From Caballeronia sp. SBC1 (GTDB lineage Bacteria > Pseudomonadota > Gammaproteobacteria > Burkholderiales > Burkholderiaceae): a DNA stretch of 64,000 bases. Location of the stretch: positions 620,001 through 684,000 of the forward strand of contig NZ_CP049157.1 of NCBI RefSeq assembly GCF_011493005.1, read 5' to 3'. The position numbers and the translations under genes are program-made. How positions within the stretch are numbered: position 1 is the first letter of the stretch; every line of letters starts with the position of its first letter. This document shows positions 41,845-50,308 of this stretch, in pieces. A model generated the notes under the pieces. The model did not search any database and had not been told where the DNA came from. It saw nothing but the letters and a program-made list of their open reading frames with translations.

Positions 41845-43695
41845 ATGAAACCTTCGACCCGAACGCTCTCGCGGAACAGACGACGTCTTTTGCAATTCGC
41901 AGCCGGGCTTCCGTTTTTGTCCGGCTTCTGGAAAACGACCCTCACACCCGCGCGGGCAGCGGTGGCGCCCAGTACGCCTGCCCGAGTGCGTCCGGGCGAA
42001 CCGGGCTGGCCATCCGACGCAAAGTGGAAAGAACTCGGCCAGCAAGTCGGCGATGCACTGGTCAAAGTGCAATCGCCCTTCGCGACTTGCCTTAACTCGC
42101 CCGATAGCGCCGACTGCCAGCATTTGTTCAAGGAACTCAAAAACCCCTATTTTCTTGGCGATGAAGTCGGCCTGACGCAATCCCTTGGTTGGGTCGACGC
42201 GTGGACATCTACACCCAGTGTCTATGCGGTGGCCGCGCGCAATACGAATGACGTAGTCGCCGCCGTTAACTTCGCATGCCGAAATAATATGCGGCTTGTC
42301 GTGAAGGGTGGTGGCCACAGTTATCAAGGCACGTCCAATGCGCCGGACTCCCTGCTGATCTGGACGCGAAAAATGAACGACATCACCCTGCAAGACGCGT
42401 TCGTCGCTACGGGATGCGAGGGGCACGCCTCGCCGGTGCGGGCTGTCACGGTCGGAGCCGGCGCGCTCTGGGCACACGTCTATGATGCGGTCACCACGCA
42501 GGCCGGCGGTTACGTCCAAGGTGGCGGCTGCATGACGGTTGGCGTGGCCGGCCTGATCCAGAGCGGCGGGTTCGGAAGCTTTTCCAAAGCCTACGGACTG
42601 GCGGCGGGAAGCCTGCTCGAAGCCGAAGTCGTAACGGCCGACGGTGCCGTCCGAATCGCCAATGCCTGCACGAATCCCGACTTGTTCTGGGGGCTGAAAG
42701 GCGGCGGTGGTGGCAGCCTGGGCGTGGTCACACGGCTGACGCTTCGGGTCCACGAATTACCCGAGTCCTTCGGCGCGGTGAACATGACGATCAAGGCGAC
42801 TTCAGCACCTGCATTTCGTCGGCTGATTGGCGTAGTCATCGACTTCTATCATCAGGACCTGATGAACCCGCACTGGGGCGAGCAGATCAGGTTTCGTCCC
42901 AACAACGTCCTCAATATCTCGATGGTGTTCCAGGGCCTCAGCCGCAGCGAAGCACAAGCGGTCTGGCAGCCGTTCATAGATAAGCTCGCCTCCTCCCCGG
43001 ACGATTTCAAGGTGGAGTTCTCGCCGCTGAAGATCGTTGCCCTGCCGGCTCGCAGTTTCTGGGCTCCGACGATGTTCAAGAAGCTCCTCGGCTTCATCAG
43101 CACCGACGACCGGCCGGGCGCATCCAGCGACAATATCTTCTGGTCGGGTAATCGGGGAGAGGCAGGACAAGTGTTGCACGGCTACGAGTCCGCGTGGCTT
43201 CCTGCGGCCTTGCTGCAAGATGACCAGCGTCAAGCGCTGGCTGATACGCTATTTGCCGCGAGCCGGCAGTGGAGCGTGTCGCTGCACGTCAACAAGGGTT
43301 TGGCGGGTGCGCCCGCCGAAGCCATCGCGGCAGCAAGTGACTGCGCCACTAACCCGGTCGCGCTGGACGCCTTCGCGCTGCTCATTGCCGGGGCGGAAGG
43401 ACCGCCAGCCTATCCGGGCATTCAGAGCCACGAGCCGGATATTGAAGCAGCGCGGCGGGCTGCGCGCGCTATCGGGCGCGCGATGGACGAGGTGCGCAAG
43501 CTGGTTCCGAACCCGGGCTCTTACGTCTCTGAAAGCAATTTCTTCAACGCGGATTGGCAACGGGCTTTCTGGGGATCGAATTACAGCAGGCTGCTTGCCG
43601 TGAAAAATCAGTATGATCCCGAAGGCTTGTTCTTCGTTCATCACGGCGTGGGGAGCGAACGCTGGAGCGCCGACGGTTTCACGAAACTTGCATAA
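41845..43695 (+). CDS. Tat-exported BBE-like bicovalent FAD oxidase
   Basis: A 616-residue berberine-bridge-type flavoprotein. The leader has RRRLLQFAAG (a Tat-like twin-arginine) and likely cleavage after ARA near residue 39. The FAD domain has VVKGGGHSYQGTS with His158 and VQGGGCMTVGVAGLIQSGGFG with Cys229, the two residues that bind FAD covalently in this family. The C-terminal BBE domain ends NQYDPEGLFFVHHGV. It is probably exported folded with its flavin and oxidises alcohols, sugars or ring systems with O2. It follows the monooxygenase gene by 52 bp on the same strand and may act on the same compound class. Confidence 0.88.
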   Translation: MKPSTRTLSRNRRRLLQFAAGLPFLSGFWKTTLTPARAAVAPSTPARVRPGEPGWPSDAKWKELGQQVGDALVKVQSPFATCLNSPDSADCQHLFKELKNPYFLGDEVGLTQSLGWVDAWTSTPSVYAVAARNTNDVVAAVNFACRNNMRLVVKGGGHSYQGTSNAPDSLLIWTRKMNDITLQDAFVATGCEGHASPVRAVTVGAGALWAHVYDAVTTQAGGYVQGGGCMTVGVAGLIQSGGFGSFSKAYGLAAGSLLEAEVVTADGAVRIANACTNPDLFWGLKGGGGGSLGVVTRLTLRVHELPESFGAVNMTIKATSAPAFRRLIGVVIDFYHQDLMNPHWGEQIRFRPNNVLNISMVFQGLSRSEAQAVWQPFIDKLASSPDDFKVEFSPLKIVALPARSFWAPTMFKKLLGFISTDDRPGASSDNIFWSGNRGEAGQVLHGYESAWLPAALLQDDQRQALADTLFAASRQWSVSLHVNKGLAGAPAEAIAAASDCATNPVALDAFALLIAGAEGPPAYPGIQSHEPDIEAARRAARAIGRAMDEVRKLVPNPGSYVSESNFFNADWQRAFWGSNYSRLLAVKNQYDPEGLFFVHHGVGSERWSADGFTKLA

Positions 43696-43770
43696 GACCA
43701 ATAGCCGTTGAGCATCCGCACGCGCACCGCTCGAGATGTCCCGCCTGCCCCTTTGAGAGTCATATCAACG

Positions 43771-44679
43771 ATGTCATCGAATACTACTCAATCGCCATCA
43801 GACGAGGCATATGAGCCTGGGGCACCGCATCGCCGGCTGGCGCTGGATGAAAACCGTCATGTCATCACGCATGGACTCAAGACCTACTTCTGGCAGGACA
43901 TTTACCACATCGCACTAACGGCCGGGTGGCCGCTGTTCTTCGCGGTCGTCGCTCTGCTATTCCTGCTGCTCAACTTCGGGTTCGCGTTGCTGTACCTGCT
44001 GGGGCATCACGCGATTGCAAACCAGGCTCCCGCTGGTCTGCTAGGCGCATTCTTCTTTAGCGTGGAGACGCTTGCAACGGTTGGCTACGGCGACATGCAT
44101 CCGGATACCATCTACGGCCACAGCGTTGCCACGTTGGAAATATTCGTCGGCATGTCAGGCATTGCGTTGACGACCGGCATGATCTTCGCGCGGTTTTCGC
44201 GACCCCATGCGCGTATCCTGTTTGCCAAGCGCGCGGTGGTTCGTCCTATCGACGGCCGCATGACGCTCATGGTCCGCGCCGCCAACGCGCGCCAGAACGT
44301 GATTGTGGAAGCGAGGGCACGCATGCGCTTGATGCGCTCGGAGACCACTCCCGAAGGCTTCTATTTTCGCAAGGTGTTTGATCTTCCGCTGATCCGCGAA
44401 CAGCACCCGATCTTCCTCCTCGGCTGGAGCATGATGCATGTCATAGATGAAGAAAGCCCGCTCTATGGCCAGACGCTCGAATCACTCAAAGCGACCAACT
44501 CCGAGTTGATGCTGATGGTGGAAGGCCTGGACGAAACCACGTCCCAGCCCATGCAGGCACGTTATTCATGGCCGCCTGAATGTATTCTTTGGCAGCATAA
44601 GTACGTCGACCTGATGTACGAGCGGGACGGCGAGACGCACCTCGACTACGGCAAGTTTCATGATGTCTTGCCGCTCTGA
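43771..44679 (+). CDS. KirBac-type inward-rectifier potassium channel
   Basis: A 302-residue channel. The first helix is at about residues 50-77, the pore helix and selectivity filter TVGYGDM at 103-109, and the second helix at about 115-141. The rest (145-300) is the cytosolic immunoglobulin-like Kir domain with KRAVVRPIDGRMTLMVRAAN. This is the complete KirBac plan (two helices plus one Kir domain). The start at 43771 is preferred to an in-frame TTG at 43708. It follows the BBE gene by 75 bp; a functional link is not obvious. Confidence 0.9.
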   Translation: MSSNTTQSPSDEAYEPGAPHRRLALDENRHVITHGLKTYFWQDIYHIALTAGWPLFFAVVALLFLLLNFGFALLYLLGHHAIANQAPAGLLGAFFFSVETLATVGYGDMHPDTIYGHSVATLEIFVGMSGIALTTGMIFARFSRPHARILFAKRAVVRPIDGRMTLMVRAANARQNVIVEARARMRLMRSETTPEGFYFRKVFDLPLIREQHPIFLLGWSMMHVIDEESPLYGQTLESLKATNSELMLMVEGLDETTSQPMQARYSWPPECILWQHKYVDLMYERDGETHLDYGKFHDVLPL

Positions 44680-44838
44680 CATGGAGTCTGGTTCTGCTCC
44701 GCAGCGCTTGGGGCGTCAACTGATCCGGCGGTTCATACAATCACTGTATCTGTCGCACCAATTTCTCGGCGGGTAAGCTAAAGCACGCTATTGCGCTTGA
44801 TGGATTGCCCCATCTGATTCTTGCCATGGAAGGAAGCC

Positions 44839-45351
44839 ATGACTGCCGCTAACAAGACCGTCCGAATGTTGACCCGCTATAAAGCCTGGGCCAACGATCT
44901 CGTCTTTTCCATGCTGAGGAACATGCCGTACGAAGAGGTTGTCCGGCCACGGCAGACACGCTTTGGAAACATGGTCCACACGCTGAACCACATCTACGTC
45001 ATAGACGCCGTGTTCCAGGCTCATCTTCAGGGACGCGACCATGGTTACTCGGCACGCAATACGCCGAGTCATCCGTCTCTGGAAGAACTGTGGCAAGCCG
45101 TCCGGACGTTGGACCAGTGGTATGTCGATTTCGCCGAGAGTCTATCGGCCGACGATCTCGACCGGTCAATTCACTTCAAGTTCATTGGCGGTGGCGAGGG
45201 TGTCATGACCTGCAACGAAATGATCCTGCATGTGGTGAATCATGGTACTTATCACCGCGGGTTTGTTGGCGACATGATGTATCAGGCAGGAGTCACGCCA
45301 TCCGCAACCGATCTTCCCGTGTTCCTTCGCGACGTGGCGCAGGAGGTTTAG
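44839..45351 (+). CDS. DinB-family protein
   Basis: A 170-residue four-helix-bundle protein of the DinB/YfiT family. The probable metal-site residues are His in TLNHIYVIDAVF and the two His in HVVNHGTYHRG. The N-terminal LTRYKAWANDLVFSML is typical. Such proteins bind a divalent metal and act as thiol transferases or are of unknown role. AAGGA lies eight bases before the ATG at 44839. It is convergent with a GlxA-type regulator. Confidence 0.82.
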   Translation: MTAANKTVRMLTRYKAWANDLVFSMLRNMPYEEVVRPRQTRFGNMVHTLNHIYVIDAVFQAHLQGRDHGYSARNTPSHPSLEELWQAVRTLDQWYVDFAESLSADDLDRSIHFKFIGGGEGVMTCNEMILHVVNHGTYHRGFVGDMMYQAGVTPSATDLPVFLRDVAQEV

Positions 45352-45387
45352 CGCTGCATGGTTCCCCGATAAGAGGCGGCGCGTGGT

Positions 45388-46353
45388 TTATGAGCGGTCA
45401 GGACCCATGGTTCCCGCAGTTGCCTGCCGGTCTTCGCGCGGTGACCGTTCAAAGCGTTTCTTATAGCAGCGCGCAAAATAAGAAGGTGATTCGAACCCGC
45501 TCGCCAGGCTGACTTCCATAATGGAAAGGTCCGTTTGTTGCAGCAGTTGACGCCCTCTTTCCAGCCGCAGGTTCAAATAGAACCCGGCAGGCGATTCGCC
45601 CATGCTTGCCTGAAACAGCCGCTCGAGTTGCCGGCGGGTGATGTTGACATTCCTGGCCAGCGAATCAATAGCCAAGGGTGTTTCAATGTGCTGCTCCATC
45701 TGCGCAATAGCCGAGAGCAGCTTGGTGTTGTTCACGCCATAACGCTCAACGGGCGCCGCGCGCTGCAAGTTCTTCTGCGGACGAATCTGGCCCAGCACGA
45801 ACTGGTCGGCTACCCGGATCGCAAGATCCCGCCCGTGACGTCGCGCGATCAATTCGAGCATCAGGTCCAGTGAGGCCGTTCCGCCGGCTGAGGTGATCCG
45901 CTGGCCGTCGATCTCGAAAATTTCATGACTGGTGCGTAACGCCGGATAGCGTTCTACGAACGCCGCGATCGTCTCCCAGTGAACGGTTACGCGAAATCTC
46001 TGCAGCAACCCCGCTTCCGCTAACACGAAAGCGCCAGTGTCCACGCCGCCAAGAATGACTCCCGCGTTTGCCTGTCGTTTCAGCCAATGCTTGAGCGTCC
46101 GGTCGAGGTGTGCCAGCGGATCATAGGCCGCGACGACGAACAGGATCGAGGCCGCCTCGATCGCTTGTAGCGGCCCGTCCACTGCCATCGACATGCCGTT
46201 GCTTGCCTCCACCGGATGTCCGTCCGCGCTTAAGACTTTCCAGCGATACAAGTCGCCGCCGAGCCGGTTAGCGGATCGCAAAGGTTCGGCTATGGCCGCA
46301 AAGTCGAGCAGCGAAAAACCGGGCATCAGCAAAAAAACAATGAGTTCGCTCAT
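45388..46353 (-). CDS. GlxA-family AraC-type regulator (DJ-1/PfpI domain)
   Basis: A 321-residue regulator with an N-terminal DJ-1/PfpI-like sensor domain (MSELIVFLLMPGFSLLDFAAI, about 1-175, where the usual Cys is replaced around GVDTGAF) and a C-terminal AraC pair of helix-turn-helix motifs (about 215-310, ITRRQLERLFQASMGESP and SGFESPSYFARCYKKRF). The same domain plan occurs in the GbdR, CdhR and SouR regulators of glycine betaine, carnitine and sarcosine catabolism. The start at 46353 follows GGAG. It is divergent from a gamma-butyrobetaine-dioxygenase-like gene, which fits that role. Confidence 0.85.
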   Translation of the reverse strand: MSELIVFLLMPGFSLLDFAAIAEPLRSANRLGGDLYRWKVLSADGHPVEASNGMSMAVDGPLQAIEAASILFVVAAYDPLAHLDRTLKHWLKRQANAGVILGGVDTGAFVLAEAGLLQRFRVTVHWETIAAFVERYPALRTSHEIFEIDGQRITSAGGTASLDLMLELIARRHGRDLAIRVADQFVLGQIRPQKNLQRAAPVERYGVNNTKLLSAIAQMEQHIETPLAIDSLARNVNITRRQLERLFQASMGESPAGFYLNLRLERGRQLLQQTDLSIMEVSLASGFESPSYFARCYKKRFERSPREDRQATAGTMGPDRS

Positions 46354-46426
46354 GGGTGAACACTCCAACCAAAACTGACGGCGCCGTAAAACAGCGAAAG
46401 CGCTCGAACGCTTTTCGCATTCTCAA

Positions 46427-46452
46427 TCGATTGTCGCAAAATTAGCAATCGA
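46427..46452. promoter_or_regulatory. Inverted repeat TCGATTG-N12-CAATCGA
   Basis: Perfect 7-bp arms in the 350-bp AT-rich divergent region between the GlxA-type regulator and the dioxygenase-like gene. The long spacing fits an AraC-type dimer site. Otherwise the region 46370-46698 has no gene. Confidence 0.5.
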
Positions 46453-46704
46453 GGTCGCATATTTATTGTTTATTTTTAAACAGGAACCGTAAAGTTAGCC
46501 GGACGCTGGGTAGGATTCAGTTCCGTTCGGGCGCTGGCGGCAGCCCCTCCGGCCAGCGCCTGGAGGCGAGTCACCGTAACGTGATGCGAAATCATAAATC
46601 CTTATAAATTAGGATTACATATCTAATAAATTGAGCGGGAATCCATCCACTAACGTAATAACAACCCGACCGCAACAAACACACAGCACAACACGGAGAT
46701 GAAT

Positions 46705-47919
46705 ATGAACGCAATTGCAAGCCCGGCCAACGAAACTTTCTCCGCAGACTGGAGAACGTTCGAATCTAACCATCGCCTTCGGACCGTCAAACTCGTGAGC
46801 GACAGCCTGGAAACAACATGGGACGATGACCGGATCAGCCACTACCATTTCTTATGGCTGCGCGACAATTGCCCGTGCTCCAAGTGCGTCCATCCGGGTA
46901 CCCGCGAACAAATGTTCGAGGTGGTGGATGCACCGGATGACCTTGCCGCCGAGAGCGTTTCCCTGAATGCCACGGGTGCACTGAATGTGCACTGGAGCGA
47001 CGGCCATCGCAGCGTGTATGAAGCCGGCTGGTTGCGTTCCCACGCCTACGACCCTATGTCCCGAAGCGAACGGGCAGACCGGCTGCGCAGCGTCCGTCCC
47101 TGGGAAAACAACCTGCTTATCCCTATGTTCGATTACTCGGACGTGATGTCATCCGACTCTGTCCTGCTCGACTGGCTGCTTGCGGCGCGCGATGTTGGAT
47201 TGACCATGCTCACCGGCATGCCGTCAACCGACGAAGGGGTGGAAACCGTGGCTAGGCGCATATCGTTTATTCGCGAGAGCAATTTCGGCATTACCTTCGA
47301 AGTCAGGACGAAAGCGGAAGCCGCCGATAGCAATGCCTACACAGCCCTGGAATTGCCGGCACACACCGACCTGCCAACCCGGGAGCTTCAGCCCGGCTTG
47401 CAGTTTCTTCATTGCCTGATCAACGACGCCACCGGCGGAGAAAGTACCTTCGTGGATGGATTCGCGATCGCAGCGACTTTACAAGCAGAGTCACCCGAAG
47501 ACTTCCGCCTGCTGTGCGAGCACCCGGTAGAGTTCTGGAACAAAGCGGCGCAGAGCGACTATCGCAGCTATGCACCTATTATTGGCCTGGACTCGCGCGG
47601 CGAGGTGAGTGAAATCCGGCTGGCGAACTGGCTTCGTGCGCCCTTCAACTTGCCGGCCTCCGAGATGGGCGCTTTCTATCGCGCGTATCGGCACTTTTCC
47701 GCGCTTACCCGGGATTCGCGATTCATAGTGAGCCGCCGGTTGGAAGCAGGCCAAATGTGGTGCTTCGATAATCGCAGGACCATGCATGCCCGCAAAGCTT
47801 TCGATCAGGCGAGCGGGAAGCGTTTCCTGCGAGGGTGTTACATGGACCGCGATGAGCTGCTCTCGCGCATTCTTGTACTGCAACGCAGTCATCCTGGCCG
47901 CTTGATCCGCGCCGCTTAG
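46705..47919 (+). CDS. Gamma-butyrobetaine-dioxygenase-like 2-oxoglutarate oxygenase
   Basis: A 404-residue Fe(II)/2-oxoglutarate-dependent oxygenase. The N-terminal domain carries the zinc cluster LRDNCPCSKCVHPGTRE (Cys56, Cys58, Cys61, His63), as in gamma-butyrobetaine dioxygenase. The TauD-like domain provides the HxD pair in PAHTDLP (His220, Asp222) and the distal His361 in NRRTMHARKAF. This enzyme makes L-carnitine from gamma-butyrobetaine, but carnitine dehydrogenase is not nearby, so a related quaternary-ammonium or amine substrate is possible. The ATG at 46705 has GGAG six bases upstream; another ATG at 46699 lies too close to that site. It faces the GlxA-type regulator. Confidence 0.85.
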   Translation: MNAIASPANETFSADWRTFESNHRLRTVKLVSDSLETTWDDDRISHYHFLWLRDNCPCSKCVHPGTREQMFEVVDAPDDLAAESVSLNATGALNVHWSDGHRSVYEAGWLRSHAYDPMSRSERADRLRSVRPWENNLLIPMFDYSDVMSSDSVLLDWLLAARDVGLTMLTGMPSTDEGVETVARRISFIRESNFGITFEVRTKAEAADSNAYTALELPAHTDLPTRELQPGLQFLHCLINDATGGESTFVDGFAIAATLQAESPEDFRLLCEHPVEFWNKAAQSDYRSYAPIIGLDSRGEVSEIRLANWLRAPFNLPASEMGAFYRAYRHFSALTRDSRFIVSRRLEAGQMWCFDNRRTMHARKAFDQASGKRFLRGCYMDRDELLSRILVLQRSHPGRLIRAA

Positions 47920-47935
47920 CGATTGCACAACACCA

Positions 47936-48913
47936 TCACTCGCTCTGCTTCGGCGACGTAACGGCCCATCGCCGCTGCATCGCTTCTACAAGTTGCCGCC
48001 ACAGGAATTCAGCAGCCGGAGAAAGGCGCCGGCCTACACGCCGTATTGCCTGGCTGCTGAATTCACGTGCGATCGGATGCTCCAGTTCCAGCGCAACCAG
48101 ACGCCCCGCGTCAAGGTATTGCCGCGCCGCATCGGTCGACATGAACGCCACGCCCAGTCCCGCTGCTGCAATGGCCTGGGCAGCCGAAAAAAGATCGCAG
48201 CGGTACGACGGCGTCAGGTTCAGCCGCTCTGCGCGAATGATGGCATCAAGATATTGCTGGGCGCCAAAGCGCTCGGGCATGAAGATAAGCCGCTGATCGC
48301 GCAACTGTTCAAAGCGGATTCGACGCTCGCCCGCCAAAGCATGGCGCGGACTGACGAGCGCACAGAATTGCGCCGCCCGGAAGGTGCGGGAACGTATGGC
48401 GGGGTCGCTGCCGCCGCCCGCGCATAAGCCAAGATCGACGTCGTCGTTGCGGACCATCGCGATGATTTCCGACGTCGCGCCGCTGCGCAGTTCCACCACA
48501 ATGTCAGGAAACTGCAAGCTGAAGCGCTCCAGCACGGTGGCCAGCAGATTCTCGACAAACCCCTCGCCCACGCCAATGCCCAGCCGTCCGCGCCGCAGGC
48601 TCCTGAACTCTTCCAGTTGTGCCAGCATGTCCGCATCGCGGCGGCAGCTCTCGCGGAAATGTTCGACGAGGCTTAGCCCGATCTCGGTCAACACCGCGCG
48701 CCTGCCGCGCCGCTCCAGCAGTACAACCCCGTGGTCGCGTTCGAGTTGCGCCACTTGCCGGCTGATCACCGAACCGTTGATGGCTAGCGCGTCGGCTGCG
48801 GCGCGCACTCCGCCGTGCACGTCGATTTCATGTAAATAACGCAGGCTCCGGGCGCTAAGCAAATTCTCGCGGGCAGGCGTATTGTCTTTAGCCATAGCTT
48901 TGTCTGTTGACAT
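47936..48913 (-). CDS. LysR-family transcriptional regulator
   Basis: A LysR-type protein of about 325 residues. The N-terminal domain reads SARSLRYLHEIDVHGGVRAAADALA, then NGSVISRQVAQLERDHGV as recognition helix, and the effector region starts RRGRLGIGVGEGFV. Three in-frame ATGs (48925, 48913, 48895) compete; none has a ribosome site and a palindrome covers the first two, so 48895 is possible. It is divergent from the M20 amidohydrolase gene and convergent with the dioxygenase-like gene. Confidence 0.85.
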   Translation of the reverse strand: MSTDKAMAKDNTPARENLLSARSLRYLHEIDVHGGVRAAADALAINGSVISRQVAQLERDHGVVLLERRGRRAVLTEIGLSLVEHFRESCRRDADMLAQLEEFRSLRRGRLGIGVGEGFVENLLATVLERFSLQFPDIVVELRSGATSEIIAMVRNDDVDLGLCAGGGSDPAIRSRTFRAAQFCALVSPRHALAGERRIRFEQLRDQRLIFMPERFGAQQYLDAIIRAERLNLTPSYRCDLFSAAQAIAAAGLGVAFMSTDAARQYLDAGRLVALELEHPIAREFSSQAIRRVGRRLSPAAEFLWRQLVEAMQRRWAVTSPKQSE

Positions 48914-48923
48914 AGAGGTCAAC
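48906..48923. promoter_or_regulatory. Inverted repeat GTTGAC-N6-GTCAAC
   Basis: Symmetric site at the start of the LysR gene and about 90 bp before the divergent M20 gene (49011). It is a good candidate for autoregulatory binding by the LysR protein. Confidence 0.5.
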
Positions 48924-49010
48924 ATTATCGGTCAGCGAACGTCATTGATTAGCGGATTTTGCGGCAGAATACTCCCCCATTGGATTTCTTACAGAGAGAC
49001 ACCCACGACC

Positions 49011-50195
49011 ATGGAAAATACCAAGGGCTTTTGCTCACTAGACGACACCACGGATCTGCGCGATGAACTAAGCGATATCCGTCATCGCCTGCATCAGAAT
49101 CCGGAGCTTGCGTATAAGGAGTTTCAAACCTCCGACCTCGTTGCGCAAAGCCTGGAAAGCTGGGGTTACAAGGTGACGCGTGGCCTGGGTGGCACTGGTA
49201 TGGTCGCTTCACTCACGACGGGTACGGGCACCCGTGCGGTGGCCGTACGCGCCGACATGGATGCGTTGCCGATTGCCGAGGAAACCGGCTTGCCGTACGC
49301 CAGCCGCAACGCGGGCCTGATGCACGCTTGCGGTCACGACGGCCACACCACCATGGTCCTGGGCGCCGCGCGTCACCTCGCGCGCACTCGCGCATTCAAC
49401 GGCACGGTTCATCTCGTGTTCCAGCCCGCCGAAGAGATTGGCGCAGACAGCGGCGCCATGCGAATGATTGCCGACGGCTTGTTCGAGCGCTTCCCCTGCG
49501 AGGCAATCTTCGGCTTGCACAATCATCCCGGCTATCCGGCAGGCACGTTCATGTTCCGCAGCGGCCCCTTCATGGCCGCGTCGGATACGGTCAACATCAC
49601 CATTCACGGCCGTGGCGGCCACGCAGCGCGCCCGCATCTTGCCGTGGACCCGGTGGTGATCGGTGCGGGTCTGGTGACCGCGTTGCAGACGGTGGTCGCA
49701 CGCAGTATTGACCCCATGCAAACCGCCGTGGTCACGGTTGGCGCGTTCAACGCGGGCCATGCCGCTAACGTGATTCCTGAGTCCGCACGTTTGCAGATCA
49801 GCGTTCGTTCGTTCGACCCCGCTGTGCGCAAGCTGCTCGAAGCACGTATCCGCGCGCTGACGGATGCTCAGGCGAGCGCGTATGGCGCACGCGTGGAGAT
49901 TGAGTACGTGCCGGGTTATCCGGTCGTGATCAACAGTCAGGCCGAGACGGAACTGGCATTGCAAGTGGCGCGCGAACTGGTTGGCGATGACCGGGTTGTC
50001 GATAACTTTGGCCCAATCGCAGGCAGCGAAGATTTTGCTTATTACCTGCAGAAAAAGCCGGGATGTTTCCTGCGCTTGGGCAATGGTGAAAGCGCGCCGA
50101 TGCTGCATAACGCGTCCTACGATTTCAACGATGACAACCTCACCGTCGGCGCGGCCTACTGGACTCGTCTGGTCGAGCGTTTTCTCGCGCAGTAG
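49011..50195 (+). CDS. M20-family amidohydrolase (hippurate hydrolase/aminoacylase-like)
   Basis: A 394-residue metallo-amidohydrolase. Metal and catalytic residues of the family are in LMHACGHDGHTTM (Cys107, His109), QPAEE (Glu141-Glu142) and the GLHNHP His. The dimerisation domain begins DTVNITIHGRGGHAARPHLAVDP. Near the C-terminus GPIAGSEDFAYYL supplies the last metal ligand. It cleaves N-acyl bonds of amino acids or related amides. The frame extends upstream but MENTKGFCSLDD is the first conserved Met. It is divergent from LysR and followed by a transporter 113 bp downstream. Confidence 0.9.
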   Translation: MENTKGFCSLDDTTDLRDELSDIRHRLHQNPELAYKEFQTSDLVAQSLESWGYKVTRGLGGTGMVASLTTGTGTRAVAVRADMDALPIAEETGLPYASRNAGLMHACGHDGHTTMVLGAARHLARTRAFNGTVHLVFQPAEEIGADSGAMRMIADGLFERFPCEAIFGLHNHPGYPAGTFMFRSGPFMAASDTVNITIHGRGGHAARPHLAVDPVVIGAGLVTALQTVVARSIDPMQTAVVTVGAFNAGHAANVIPESARLQISVRSFDPAVRKLLEARIRALTDAQASAYGARVEIEYVPGYPVVINSQAETELALQVARELVGDDRVVDNFGPIAGSEDFAYYLQKKPGCFLRLGNGESAPMLHNASYDFNDDNLTVGAAYWTRLVERFLAQ

Positions 50196-50308
50196 GCTTC
50201 TCGCGGATGAATCGGTAGAAACATCGTTAGCAATTAAAGCGGCGCACTGTGCGATGCCTCGGCATCGCGCTTAGTCGTGCGCAAGACCCAAGCACTCACG
50301 GGACTTTC

